Shown here one piece after another: positions 38,364-51,543 of a stretch of 64,000 bases of DNA. Position 1 is the first letter of the stretch. The number at the start of each line of letters is the position of its first letter. The stretch comes from Bartonella sp. ML70XJBT.G (GTDB taxonomy: Bacteria; Pseudomonadota; Alphaproteobacteria; Rhizobiales; Rhizobiaceae), in assembly GCF_028618575.1 (NCBI RefSeq), contig NZ_JAQITA010000005.1:1-64000 (forward strand). Direction: 5' to 3'. A program made the translations under genes and the position numbers. The notes below the pieces were generated by a model that saw only the letters and a list, made by a program, of their open reading frames with translations, did no database searches and was not told where the DNA came from.

Positions 38364-39410
38364 TTACTTATCATCTGTACGTTTTCCAGTGGTTTTATTA
38401 AAAGTATGAAAATTCTGATAAGGAACAGTAAAGCTTAATTTTTGACCATAGTCGTGTGTCAAGCGTTCTTTTATTTCAATGGTAAAAATATTGTCTTTCC
38501 AACGGGTTAAAACATGGCTTCCTGTTCCAACAGGCTTAATAAGTTCAATTTGTGTGTGAAAGACAGGTCCTTGATCTGGATATTCTCCAAACAAAATGAT
38601 TTCTGGTCTAAAAGCTAAAAGATCAGTTTCTGCACTATAAGATAATGAATGACCTAAGTATTGTTCTAGGATTTGACGATCAAGAAAATTCATAGGAGGA
38701 GAACCAATAAAATCAGCAACAAATATTGTTGCTGGATAATCGTAAATTTCCATTGGCGTGCCAATTTGCTCAATAGCTCCGTTATTCATGACAACGATTC
38801 TATCCGCTAATGTCATCGCTTCTAGTTGATCATGGGTAACATAGAGGCTAGTTGTTCCCAGTGAACGCTGAAGTGTTTTAATCTCAATACACATTTGTGC
38901 CCGCAACTTTGCGTCAAGGTTTGAGAGAGGTTCATCGAAGAGAAAGACGCGCGGTTGACGTACAATCACACGTCCCATGGCTACACGTTGGCGTTGTCCT
39001 CCAGATAATTGTCGCGGCTTACGGTCCAGAAATGACTCTATTTGTAAAAGTTTTGCAGCATGTGTGATACGTCGATTTATTTCATCTTTAGGTGTTTTAC
39101 GATTTTTAAGACCATATTCTAAATTTCCACGAACTGTCATATGGGGATAAAGTGCATAATTTTGAAAAACCATAGCAATGTCACGATCAGCTGGTTCACG
39201 CTCATTGATACGCTCATTATCAATAGTGAGTTCACCTGAGGTAACTTGTTCAAGTCCTGCAATGATACGCAATAACGTTGATTTTCCACATCCTGAGGGT
39301 CCCACAAGGACAAGAAGTTCCCTATCGGCAACGGTTAAATTTAAATCATTGATAACCAGAATGCCGTTGTCATACTGTTTCTTTATGTTTGATAACTGGA
39401 TTATGGCCAC
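38364..39410 (-). CDS. ugpC: sn-glycerol-3-phosphate ABC transporter, ATP-binding protein
   Basis: A 348-residue ABC ATPase of the sugar/glycerol-phosphate import class. Walker [19 protein letters not shown] near residue 38, the signature [15 protein letters not shown] near 134, Walker [13 protein letters not shown] near 155, and a C-terminal regulatory (TOBE-like) domain from about residue 240. It is the last gene of the ugpB-ugpA-ugpE-ugpC run; its start lies two bases after the ugpE stop, so translation is coupled. Confidence 0.93.
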   Translation of the reverse strand: MAIIQLSNIKKQYDNGILVINDLNLTVADRELLVLVGPSGCGKSTLLRIIAGLEQVTSGELTIDNERINEREPADRDIAMVFQNYALYPHMTVRGNLEYGLKNRKTPKDEINRRITHAAKLLQIESFLDRKPRQLSGGQRQRVAMGRVIVRQPRVFLFDEPLSNLDAKLRAQMCIEIKTLQRSLGTTSLYVTHDQLEAMTLADRIVVMNNGAIEQIGTPMEIYDYPATIFVADFIGSPPMNFLDRQILEQYLGHSLSYSAETDLLAFRPEIILFGEYPDQGPVFHTQIELIKPVGTGSHVLTRWKDNIFTIEIKERLTHDYGQKLSFTVPYQNFHTFNKTTGKRTDDK

Positions 39411-39412
39411 AG

Positions 39413-40264
39413 TTACTTCTCCGTTTCAATAAGACCTTTGATAAAAAGTCGCTGCATGCAGATGACGACAAGAACAGGCGGCACCATAGCAACAACCGAT
39501 ACTGCCATGAGTATATTCCATTGAGGATCATGTTGAAGTGATTCTACGATAAGCTGTTTGAGAATAATAAGAATAGTTTGATGATTTTGATCAGTTGTAA
39601 CGATAAGAGGCCAGAGATACTGTATCCATCCATAAATAAACATAATAATAAATAAAGCAGCGATATTGCTTTTGCTGAGAGGAAGAAGAATATCTTTAAA
39701 AAATTTAAATGGTCCTGCTCCATCAACACGAGCAGCTTCTAAGAGTTCGTCTGGAACAGTTAAAAAAAACTGGCGAAATAAAAATGTAGCAGTTGCAGAT
39801 GCGATGAGTGGAATAATCATTCCGCCATAGGTATTTATCATGCCTAATTGTGCGACGATTTCATATGTTGGAATAATGCGAACTTCGACAGGGAGCATCA
39901 AGGTAATAAAGATGAGAGCAAAAGCAGTTTTTCGGAAAGGGAAACGCATGTAAACAATTGCATAAGCAGAAAAGAGCGAAATAATAATCTTTCCAATACT
40001 AATACCAAGAGCCATAATAAGCGAATTCATTAAAAGTGGCCAAAGATTGGGCAGTCCAAGTTTTTCTAGACCATCGCCAAAGATTATTTGATAGTTTTCC
40101 AGAGCATGTTTTCCTGGTAAAAGAGGAAGTGTTCCTGAACTAAATGCCGCTGAACTATGGGTTGATGCAATAATAGCAACATAAACCGGAAAACAAATAA
40201 CAATAATACCAACAATGAGAGTGAGATGGGTTAGAAATTTCAAAATAGGGCGATTTTCAACCAT
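39413..40264 (-). CDS. ugpE: sn-glycerol-3-phosphate ABC transporter, permease
   Basis: A 283-residue inner-membrane permease with six hydrophobic segments. The EAA loop that contacts the ATPase is [23 protein letters not shown] (about residues 188-210; quoted in part E-A-A-R-V-D-G-A). ATG 40264 ([10 protein letters not shown]) has AGGAAAC just upstream; an upstream TTG at 40297 would overlap ugpA and is less likely. It pairs with UgpA to form the channel. Confidence 0.93.
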   Translation of the reverse strand: MVENRPILKFLTHLTLIVGIIVICFPVYVAIIASTHSSAAFSSGTLPLLPGKHALENYQIIFGDGLEKLGLPNLWPLLMNSLIMALGISIGKIIISLFSAYAIVYMRFPFRKTAFALIFITLMLPVEVRIIPTYEIVAQLGMINTYGGMIIPLIASATATFLFRQFFLTVPDELLEAARVDGAGPFKFFKDILLPLSKSNIAALFIIMFIYGWIQYLWPLIVTTDQNHQTILIILKQLIVESLQHDPQWNILMAVSVVAMVPPVLVVICMQRLFIKGLIETEK

Positions 40265-40274
40265 AATTTGTTTC

Positions 40275-41159
40275 CTAATATTGCACGCGGCGTTCAATCC
40301 AGCGAAACTGGATAAACGTTAACACAATAACCATCAACATTAATATTGTTGATTGTGCTGCTGATGCACCGATGATTTGGTTTTTAAAACCATCGTCATA
40401 CACTTTGTAGACGAGAGTGCTTGTTGCACGTGCAGGACCTCCAGAGGTTATGTTATCAATAATACCAAATGTATCAAACATGACATATTGAATATTGATA
40501 ACAAAAAGAAAAAAGGTTGTCGGTGAAATTTGTGGAAACACCACGGTCCAAAATCGTTTAAAGGGTCCAGCACCATCAATTGCTGCTGCTTCTATTTGGG
40601 AACGTGGAACAGACTGGAGACCGGCAAGAAAAAAGAGAAAGTTATAGGAGATTTGTTTCCAACTGGCTGCAATCACAATAAGGATCATCGCTTGTATACC
40701 ATTAATACGATAATTCCATATAATACCAATTTTCTCCAACAAAACAGGGATAATTCCGATGGTTGGATGGAAGATAAACAACCATAATATACCTGCCAAT
40801 ACTGGAGCCACAGCGTAAGGCCAGAGCAAAAGCGTTGTGTAAGCCTTTTTTGCACGGATGACACGATCAACACAGACAGCTAAAAGAAGCGCGCTCGTCA
40901 TTGAAACAACAGTAACCGAAATAGAAAATATTGCGGTTGTAAGCAGTGATTTCAGATAAGCAAGATCAGAGAGAACATTTATATAATTTTCAAAACCAAT
41001 AAAAGTTGTCGAAAAACCAAAAGGATCCTCCCGCTCGAAAGATGATTTTATTGCTTGGGCAGCAGGCCAAAAGAAAAACAAAAAAGTCACAATGAGCTGA
41101 GGACACAGCAACCAATAAGGAAGGAGACTATTTTTGAAATATGCGTGTTTTTCTTGCAT
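40275..41159 (-). CDS. ugpA: sn-glycerol-3-phosphate ABC transporter, permease
   Basis: A 294-residue permease with six membrane segments starting LLPYWLLCPQLIVTFLFFFW. The EAA loop reads IEAAAIDGAGPFKRFWTVVF near residue 189. It is the UgpA-type partner of the following permease, with the usual gene order binding protein, UgpA, UgpE, UgpC. The gap to the binding-protein gene is about 106 bases; the gap to ugpE is about ten bases. Confidence 0.93.
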   Translation of the reverse strand: MQEKHAYFKNSLLPYWLLCPQLIVTFLFFFWPAAQAIKSSFEREDPFGFSTTFIGFENYINVLSDLAYLKSLLTTAIFSISVTVVSMTSALLLAVCVDRVIRAKKAYTTLLLWPYAVAPVLAGILWLFIFHPTIGIIPVLLEKIGIIWNYRINGIQAMILIVIAASWKQISYNFLFFLAGLQSVPRSQIEAAAIDGAGPFKRFWTVVFPQISPTTFFLFVINIQYVMFDTFGIIDNITSGGPARATSTLVYKVYDDGFKNQIIGASAAQSTILMLMVIVLTFIQFRWIERRVQY

Positions 41160-41265
41160 ACGTAGGGTTCTTTACACACAGAAACTTTATAAAGGTGAAC
41201 AAATAAACAAAAAGACTTAAACTGTTTGATTAACCTTTTGATCTTTAATGATTAAGAATAAAACC

Positions 41266-42591
41266 CTAATGATTGGCTTTTTCAAATTCACGTAAGAGCT
41301 TATTGCCACGTCTAACGGTTTCATCTAATCCATCTTTTGGTGTTTTTGAACCACTAAGAACAGCTTCTAATTCTTGATCAAGAATAGAACGAATCTGTGG
41401 TAAATTACCAAATCTTATGCCCTTTGAGTTCACAGTTGGTGGGTTAAGATTAATTTGTTTAATAGCAATATCTGCACCGACATTTTCATCGTAGTAATGC
41501 TGTTGTTTACTTAATTCGTAAGCAGCTTTTGTTGTTGGCAGGTAGCCTGTTATCTGGTGCCATTTAGCCTGATTATCGGCTCTGGAGAGATATTTAAGAA
41601 AAGCAGCTGCACCAGCATATTCCTCAGGGGTATGACCTTTCAAAACCCAAATAGAGGCGCCCCCAATAATTGAATTTTGTGGCGTACCTTTTACATCATC
41701 ATAATAGGGCAGCATACCAAATCCCACCTTGAACTGTGCTTCAGACAGGATTCCATCGCGAGAGCCTGAAGATTGCATAAAGATCGCGCAATTTTGTGTC
41801 ATAAACATTGGTGTTGCATCTAATGCTCCAGCAGGACCACCATAGCGAAAAATACCTTTGTCAGACCATTTTTTCAGGTCGCTCCACATACGCACTTGTA
41901 AAGGTCCATTCAAGGTAAGTTTTGCATCAAGTCCGCCAAAACCATTCTCTTTGGTTCCAAAGGGAACATTGTGCAATGCTGAAAAATTTTCTATGCCAAT
42001 CCATTGGGCTGCATAAGACATTGTAAAACCACAGCTTGCAGCTTTAGTCTCAAGAATTTTTTTAGAAAAATTTTCTATATCTTGCCATGTTTTAGGGGGT
42101 TGTTCTGGATCAAGCCCCGCTTTTTTAAAGATATCTTTATTATAATAGAGAATTGGTGTTGAAGCATTGAATGGCATAGAAAGCATTCGCCCCTGAACAT
42201 CTGAATAATAGCCACTGATAGCAGGTAAATAATCTGTAGGATCAAATTCTTGTTTTGTATCTTTCATAAGTTGATAAAGAGGATAAATGGCACCTTTTGC
42301 AGCCATCATAGTCCCTGTACCAATTTCATAAATCTGGGCGAGAACAGGTTGTTGTTTTCCACGGAATGCTGCAATGAGAGAAACCATACTTTCTTCATAT
42401 TCACCACGAAAGGAAGGCACAACTTTATACTCAGATTGACTGGCATTAAAATCGTTGATGAAACGCTCAGTTTGTTTTCCTAGCTCGCCGCTCATAGAAT
42501 GCCAAAAGCTAATTTTTGTTTGCGCAAATACCGCTGTTGTCATGCTAAGAGTAATTGCAAACGCTGCGATAGAAAAATAAAAACGATTCAT
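41266..42591 (-). CDS. ugpB: sn-glycerol-3-phosphate ABC transporter, substrate-binding protein
   Basis: A 441-residue periplasmic binding protein. The signal peptide is FYFSIAAFAITLSMTTAVFAQ with cleavage after A-x-A. The mature protein is a family-1 solute-binding protein: T-K-I-S-F-W-H-S-M-S-G near the start, FNASTPILYYNKDIFKKAGLDPE near residue 140 (part) and a long C-terminal lobe. It captures glycerol-3-phosphate or glycerophosphodiesters. ATG 42591 has AAGGGGGAACT directly upstream, a very strong Shine-Dalgarno; the longer frame to 42657 lacks one. It opens the ugpBAEC operon. Confidence 0.93.
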   Translation of the reverse strand: MNRFYFSIAAFAITLSMTTAVFAQTKISFWHSMSGELGKQTERFINDFNASQSEYKVVPSFRGEYEESMVSLIAAFRGKQQPVLAQIYEIGTGTMMAAKGAIYPLYQLMKDTKQEFDPTDYLPAISGYYSDVQGRMLSMPFNASTPILYYNKDIFKKAGLDPEQPPKTWQDIENFSKKILETKAASCGFTMSYAAQWIGIENFSALHNVPFGTKENGFGGLDAKLTLNGPLQVRMWSDLKKWSDKGIFRYGGPAGALDATPMFMTQNCAIFMQSSGSRDGILSEAQFKVGFGMLPYYDDVKGTPQNSIIGGASIWVLKGHTPEEYAGAAAFLKYLSRADNQAKWHQITGYLPTTKAAYELSKQQHYYDENVGADIAIKQINLNPPTVNSKGIRFGNLPQIRSILDQELEAVLSGSKTPKDGLDETVRRGNKLLREFEKANH

Positions 42592-43677
42592 AGTTCCCCC
42601 TTGTTTGAAGTGATGGAATACTGATTTCCCTAGATTTATGGTATTATACATGAACATGCCATGACAGTTTTGTTTCAGAAATAGATTAGTTCATTTAAAC
42701 AGGAACCACCAAAAGGTCAAACGAATTTGTTTAGACTTACGTGTTTTCCTTTATGAAGCTATTGTATGGTACGAGATACTGCTCTGTAAACATCTGATAA
42801 AAACGAAATGGTGTTGAGTAAAGCAGGAGACAAGATCAAGGATAGAAACAGTAAATGTTACTTAAGGTATGGCTATGACAGTGTTTAGATTTATGTTCTT
42901 CAAGAAAGAGTTACGTATTTTTTGTGTGAGTTGTCTTGTAACTTTTGAATGATCAGTTTGAGGTAAAATGTTTGTATTCTACTAAAACGAACAGGCTCTA
43001 CTAAGGGTTTATAGCTCTCCAAAACTTTTCTGATGAATGGTAAGATCATATGAGAATCGCGTTTTTAGGAATGAACAAGCCTCTTTTTAAGGTTTAGGAA
43101 ACATCTTTAGAGCGAGTATCTTTGATCTATAAAATGGCTTATTTTAGCGTTTTTATACGATTTAACACCATGATTTATAAGGCATTTTATGAGTACGAAA
43201 ACAGAAAAATGATTACCCCAAAAAGATTGATTTTAGGAAAAAACAATTTTAAAATAAAACATAACGACATGTTTCACCTAATAATCTCCTGTTATCAATG
43301 CATAGTGAAAAAAATTGAAAAACAAGAAAGTGAATTCAAGTATAAATGGTGTTTTCAGTTGTGAAAGATTTATTGCTCATCATGAGGGCAAGCTTGTAAA
43401 AACGCTGTAGAAGCATTTTGGTGATGGATTTTGAATAATTTCTATAAAAACTTTAATTCGTAAGAGATTTTAAGCGTTTTTCGTAGTATTATTCTGTTTA
43501 ATACATCATAGGCCATAGTGAGGCGCACAATGGCCAAAAAATTTTTCCCATGAACATGATTTAGGGGCGCGTAAAAATCATAGAGTAAACCATTCTCATA
43601 GAATAGAAGCAGGTTTTCAGAAGAGTTTTCTTTTCTCTTAAGAATCAGGGTTGTTCATTTTTTTTATAAAATGCTTC
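42592..43677. other. 1.1-kb intergenic region, nothing recognised
   Basis: AT-rich DNA upstream of ugpB. An 80-codon frame at 43122-43364 has unlikely composition (many Lys, Ile, Phe, no ribosome binding site) and is not called. No repeat-family copy or terminator could be supported. The ugp promoter should lie at the left end on the minus strand. Confidence 0.4.
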
Positions 43678-44604
43678 TTAATGTTTTGTAATAGCATCAA
43701 TAATGGTATTTACATTATGTTCCATCATATCGAGATAAGTTGCCGCAGGACCATTTTCGTTTGATAATGCATCGGAATATAATGTTCCACCGATTTTTAA
43801 TCCTGTTTCTTTTGCAATCTGTTTTATAAGACGCGGGTTAGAGATATTTTCAATAAACAGTGCGGTTGCTTTATTGGTTTTAATTTGCTTGATAAGTTTG
43901 GCCACATCACCTGCTGTTGCTTCAGCTTCTTTTGAAGCATTTTGCGGTGCAAGGATAGTAAAACCATATTCTTGGGCAAAATAACCAAAAGCATCATGAG
44001 ATGTAATGATAATGCGCTGATCTTTTGGGATTGCGGCAATCTTTGTTTTAAGTTTTTCTTGCGTTTTTTGAAGCTTTTGGAGGTAAGCATGAGCATTTTT
44101 GTTATAGCTTAGACAGGATTGTTGATCGATTTTACAAAAAGCAGTAGCGATATTTTTGATATAGATTTCAACATTAGGGATAGTTTGCCAAGCATGTGGA
44201 TCAATGTTACTGTGGTTGTGATGTGGTTGGGCGTTCTGCTCTTGATTTTCTATTTTAAGGGGAGGAATGTTGGCAGCCACTTCAACAAGCAGCGCCTTTG
44301 TCCCGCTTGCTGTGATAAGACGGTCAATAAATCCCTCTAAATGGAGACCGTTGATGAAAATAATATCAGCATTTCTAAGAGCTTGGGCATCTCGGGGGGC
44401 CGGCTCATAAGTATGGGTATTTGCATTAGGTCCAACAAAAGTAGTCATAGAGATATGATTGCCTCCTACATTTTTGACTAAATCGGCAAGAATAGAAAAG
44501 CTCACGACAACTTTAATTTTATGTTGTGCAACAGCAGAAAATGGAAAAAGAACAAACGATAAGAGGGTTCCAAGGAGAATCAATTTTTGAATAAATTTAG
44601 ACAC
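43678..44604 (-). CDS. Zinc/manganese-type ABC transporter substrate-binding protein (ZnuA/AztC-like)
   Basis: A 308-residue cluster A-I (family 9) metal-binding protein. The signal is FIQKLILLGTLLSFVLFPFSAVA. Metal ligands of the family are visible: His in FVGPNANTHTYEPAP near residue 59, His in the ANIPP...PHAWQ region (a short His run HHNHSNIDPHAWQ near 136), Glu/His in ITSHDAFGYFAQEYG near 200 and Asp in LYSDALS near 275. The His run is much shorter than in typical ZnuA. Start GTG 44604 has AAGGAAA upstream and overlaps the permease gene by 25 bases. The inverted repeat upstream of the operon points to zinc. Confidence 0.88.
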   Translation of the reverse strand: MSKFIQKLILLGTLLSFVLFPFSAVAQHKIKVVVSFSILADLVKNVGGNHISMTTFVGPNANTHTYEPAPRDAQALRNADIIFINGLHLEGFIDRLITASGTKALLVEVAANIPPLKIENQEQNAQPHHNHSNIDPHAWQTIPNVEIYIKNIATAFCKIDQQSCLSYNKNAHAYLQKLQKTQEKLKTKIAAIPKDQRIIITSHDAFGYFAQEYGFTILAPQNASKEAEATAGDVAKLIKQIKTNKATALFIENISNPRLIKQIAKETGLKIGGTLYSDALSNENGPAATYLDMMEHNVNTIIDAITKH

Positions 44605-45518
44605 ATTAATTTCCTTAAACGAGGGAGGGATGTACAAAACAGGTGAGGAAACCATGTTACAATAAGACCCCGTGGACTGATAAAGCAGGAAAAAAGATAA
44701 ATAAATCCTGCGGCAATGATAATAGCAGGGCCGGAGGGAAGTGACAGATGAAAAGAAAGCAGTAGACCACATATACTAGCAATGATTCCCAAAAGAATAG
44801 AAAGTATGCAGATAGGCCCCAACCGCGAAAGCCAGAAACGGGCTGTAATAGCTGGAATCATCATAATGCCAACAGAAAGTAATGTGCCAAGTGATTGGAA
44901 ACCACCAACCAGATTTAATACGACGAGTCCAAGCAATGATATATGGACATATTTACTCAATGGAGAGAGCGATTTAAAAAAGAGAGGATCAAAGCTTTCT
45001 AATACGAGCGCGCGCCAGAAAATACAAAGGCTGCATATTGTGATCAGCATGATCGTGGTGATAAGTAAAAGAGTTTGTGTATCGAGTGCAAGTACCGAGC
45101 CAAATAAGAGATGAAGCAGTTCAATTGTTGAGTTTTTCAGGGAAATAATAATGACACCTGTGGCGAGTGCAATAAGATAAAAGACTGTCATTGATGCATC
45201 TTCTTTCTGAAAACTATTTCGTGAAATAAGGGCGGTGGCGAGAGCAACAATGATGCCAGCGAAAATACCACCAAGTGTCATAGATAGGAGTGAAAATCCA
45301 CTTATCAGAAAAGCAGCAGCAACACCAGGAAGAATGGCGTGGGATATAGCATCTCCTGTTAAACTCATTCCACGTAGCATCAGAAATACACCAACCGGAC
45401 AAGCACTGATGGAGAGAAGGATTGAGCCGATAAGAGCATTTTGCATAAAATGGAAATCAACGAAGGGGGCAAGAAAAAATGTGTACACGTCTCTATATCC
45501 CCATAGATCGAGAATCAC
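44580..45518 (-). CDS. Zinc/manganese-type ABC transporter permease (AztB/ZnuB-like)
   Basis: A 312-residue ABC-3 family permease with about eight hydrophobic segments. The N-terminal part F-V-D-F-H-F-M-Q-N-A-L and VGVFLMLRGMSLTGDAISHA resembles AztB- and MntB-type permeases more than E. coli ZnuB. The start is probably GTG 45518, overlapping the ATPase gene by 26 bases; M at 45446 is an alternative. It forms the channel for the metal caught by the binding protein. Confidence 0.88.
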   Translation of the reverse strand: MILDLWGYRDVYTFFLAPFVDFHFMQNALIGSILLSISACPVGVFLMLRGMSLTGDAISHAILPGVAAAFLISGFSLLSMTLGGIFAGIIVALATALISRNSFQKEDASMTVFYLIALATGVIIISLKNSTIELLHLLFGSVLALDTQTLLLITTIMLITICSLCIFWRALVLESFDPLFFKSLSPLSKYVHISLLGLVVLNLVGGFQSLGTLLSVGIMMIPAITARFWLSRLGPICILSILLGIIASICGLLLSFHLSLPSGPAIIIAAGFIYLFSCFISPRGLIVTWFPHLFCTSLPRLRKLMCLNLFKN

Positions 45519-46263
45519 TGAGAGGAAAATGTTGTTTTAGTGTGCTAGTAGGCAAAGAGCTGGGTATAAGGGGAGATATAATGTGATGCATGTTATCACA
45601 GAAGAATTGGGGTGTTTCTCCATAAAAAGCATGTTGTTGATGAATATGAAGCATTTTGGGAAAACATTTTTGCACAATGAGGGGATCATGGAGTGCTGTA
45701 AGAACTGTTCGTCCTTGTTGTTGCCAGTGTGAGATGAGGGAAAGAAGATCTTCTTGGGTACTATAATCTACACCATTGAAAGGTTCATCGAGCAAGATAA
45801 TATCAGCATCTTGTACAATAACACGCGCAAAAAGAGCACGCTGTAACTGTCCACCTGATAGTGTCTCAAGGGGACGGGTAGCGAGTGCTGTAAGCCCAAC
45901 CATTTCAAGAGCATTTTGTATTTTAGAGTCATAAGGGCGCTGGTTTTTCCACAATCCACAAAAAGACCATAGTCCTGTTTTGACCAACATCCTCACATCA
46001 ATGGGAAATGTTTTATCTATGTCACATTGCTGAGCAAGATAAGCCATTCGGCTTTTCTTGGGTTTTATAACTCTACCTTTGAGCGGTTTAATCAAGCCAG
46101 CAATAGTTTTCAGGAGCGTAGATTTTCCAGAACCATTATCACCCGTTATTGCCACCAACGAGCCAGCTTTTAACTTTGCTGAAAAGCCTCTTATTGCTAC
46201 TCTCTTTCCATAGCCTAAAGTTGCACGATCAAAATGCAGGTCCATACTGTTACCATCTTTCAT
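45493..46263 (-). CDS. Zinc/manganese-type ABC transporter ATP-binding protein (AztA/ZnuC-like)
   Basis: A 256-residue ATPase, first gene of the metal operon. Walker A ITGDNGSGKSTLLKTIAGL near residue 34, signature LSGGQLQRALFARVI near 139, Walker B IILLDEPFNGVDYSTQ near 159, H-loop TALHDP near 196. The start is ATG 46263 or ATG 46245. The C-terminal 40 residues are not conserved. The operon order ATPase-permease-binding protein is that of aztABC, where the fourth gene aztD is absent here. A large inverted repeat lies directly upstream. Confidence 0.9.
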   Translation of the reverse strand: MKDGNSMDLHFDRATLGYGKRVAIRGFSAKLKAGSLVAITGDNGSGKSTLLKTIAGLIKPLKGRVIKPKKSRMAYLAQQCDIDKTFPIDVRMLVKTGLWSFCGLWKNQRPYDSKIQNALEMVGLTALATRPLETLSGGQLQRALFARVIVQDADIILLDEPFNGVDYSTQEDLLSLISHWQQQGRTVLTALHDPLIVQKCFPKMLHIHQQHAFYGETPQFFCDNMHHIISPLIPSSLPTSTLKQHFPLSDSRSMGI

Positions 46264-46276
46264 TATTCTCTCATAG

Positions 46277-46329
46277 ACATATGTAATAATATAACGTTTG
46301 TCAATAAAACGTTATATTATTACATATGT
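46277..46329. promoter_or_regulatory. 23-bp perfect inverted repeat upstream of the metal transporter (Zur-site-like)
   Basis: Arms at 46277-46299 and 46307-46329 are perfectly complementary around a seven-base loop. Each arm carries GTAATAATATAAC, one base from the palindromic GTTATAATATAAC-type core described for alphaproteobacterial Zur sites. It lies 14 bases before the ATPase start codon at 46263, where a repressor would block expression. It could also act as a hairpin in RNA. Confidence 0.6.
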
Positions 46330-46413
46330 TTTAGACCTTGAGATTTTTAGTGGGAAGATCGTGGAAAATTAAAAATAATGATTGAATTTGCCTTGACGAA
46401 AGAGAGAGTGTGT

Positions 46414-46429
46414 ATACTATATATAGTAT
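46414..46429. promoter_or_regulatory. NrdR-box-like palindrome
   Basis: ATACTATATATAGTAT is a perfect 16-bp palindrome close to the NrdR consensus (ACAC-W-ATATAT-W-GTGT in outline). TTGACG lies at 46393-46398 and the box would overlap the -10 region. A weaker half match starts 30 bases downstream (46444). The nrd genes start at 46940, so a leader of about 500 bases would be needed. Confidence 0.45.
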
Positions 46430-46679
46430 CAAAATGATTGGTGATTCTAAATAAGCACAAGTGAGGGTGTAGTGTGTTTCGTTTGGTATCTACGTTATTT
46501 CCATAATGTGATTGTAGAAGAGTTTATTGGCCAAGAGTAGAGTAGTGTTCTGGCAGGGAGCTCTTTTGGAAGAATTTCCTTTCGTTTTTGTAAGTTGATT
46601 TTTGTCGTAAGAGAAAACTAAGCTATTGGCAAACAGTGGCTGAGGGCGTTAGTTTTTTAGACAGTAGGAGGGAATTGTA

Positions 46680-46757
46680 ATGCAAGCAAAAGATTGTTTT
46701 ATAACTGAGAGGCTGTGCCATTTAAGTTGTAGAATGATCCATTTATTCTCATCATAA
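46680..46757 (+). CDS. Possible 25-residue ORF in the nrd leader
   Basis: ATG 46680 is preceded by TAGGAGGGAATTGTA, an almost ideal Shine-Dalgarno. It encodes MQAKDCFITERLCHLSCRM and six more residues before TAA, with three Cys. It lies between the NrdR-like box and nrdH. It may be a leader peptide, a small protein or chance. Confidence 0.3.
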   Translation: MQAKDCFITERLCHLSCRMIHLFSS

Positions 46758-46939
46758 TTTTAAAATTATTTGATGGGGACTTCTATTCTATTCAGGAAGC
46801 TATGTGTTATTTGAATAAAGAGTATAGCTATATGTGTTTGCGTACAATTTCTATTTTTTTGTTATCCTTGAGTATTTATAAATGAATCAGAATGAACCCT
46901 TTGAGGGTTGATTTGTTAAGATTGTGAAAGTTGAAGAAA

Positions 46940-47164
46940 ATGCCGGTCACTATTTATAGCAAACCATCTTGCGTCCAATGTGATGCTACACGTCGTGCCT
47001 TTGATGCGAAGGGTATTCATTATCGTGTTGTGGATATTTCTCGTGATGAACAAGCCTATATTTTTGTTCAATCTTTGGGTTATCGTCAGGTTCCTGTCGT
47101 TGTTTGTGGTGAAAATCATTGGTCTGGTTTTAGACCAGATATGATTAGTGGTCTTTGTGTTTAA
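46940..47164 (+). CDS. nrdH: Glutaredoxin-like protein NrdH
   Basis: A 74-residue redoxin with the active-site C-V-Q-C (residues 11-14 in [12 protein letters not shown]) and the W-S-G-F-R-P-D motif near 62 that is specific to NrdH. It reduces class Ib ribonucleotide reductase using thioredoxin reductase. ATG 46940 has GAAG upstream; a TTG at 46931 would add three residues. Its stop overlaps nrdI as TAATG. First structural gene of nrdHIEF. Confidence 0.94.
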   Translation: MPVTIYSKPSCVQCDATRRAFDAKGIHYRVVDISRDEQAYIFVQSLGYRQVPVVVCGENHWSGFRPDMISGLCV

Positions 47165-47543
47165 TGGGACTTATTGTTTATTATTCGAGTGCTACGGGTA
47201 ATACTGAACATTTTGTTTCACAGCTTGGTCAACGACTCTTCAAAATTGATAAAAAAAAACCGTCTGTGTTAGTTGGTGAACCTTATGTATTGATTGTTCC
47301 GACTTATGCAGATGGTGAGGGAAGAGGAGCTGTGCCGAAAGCAGTTATTCGTTTTCTCAATGAAAGTGAGAACCGCAAATTCATTCGTGGTGTCATTGGT
47401 GGTGGGAATCGTAATTTTGGTCGCTATTATAATTTAGCAAGCAAGATCATTTCTGAAAAATGTTTTGTACCTTGCCTTTATCGTTTTGAGCTGCGTGGAA
47501 CTGATGAAGATGTTATTTGTGTAAAAAAGGGATTGGAAAGATT

Positions 47544-47562
<19 letters not shown>
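47164..47562 (+). CDS. nrdI: Flavodoxin-like protein NrdI
   Basis: A 132-residue flavoprotein. The FMN phosphate loop is [14 protein letters not shown] (residues 4-17) and [14 protein letters not shown] lies near 79. NrdI supplies the oxidant that assembles the dimanganese-tyrosyl radical cofactor in NrdF, which allows ribonucleotide reduction when iron is short. ATG 47164 overlaps the nrdH stop by one base, and nrdE begins before nrdI ends. Confidence 0.95.

Positions 47563-51539
<3,977 letters not shown>

Positions 51540-51543
<4 letters not shown>

Larger units (their letters stand above)
46264..46939. other. 676-bp regulatory gap between the metal transporter and nrdH
   Basis: It holds the Zur-like inverted repeat, the NrdR-like palindrome and the small ORF listed separately. 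A short hairpin AACCCT-TTG-AGGGTT lies at 46895-46909, 30 bases before nrdH. No B12 riboswitch-like pattern is apparent. Confidence 0.5.

Noticed and set aside
43122-43364. 80-codon plus-strand frame upstream of the ugp genes
   Set aside because: No Shine-Dalgarno, Lys/Ile/Phe-rich composition expected of AT-rich non-coding DNA, no recognisable motif.
46264-46939. Cobalamin riboswitch upstream of nrdHIEF
   Set aside because: No B12-box-like sequence or matching stems were seen, and class Ib reductase does not need cobalamin.
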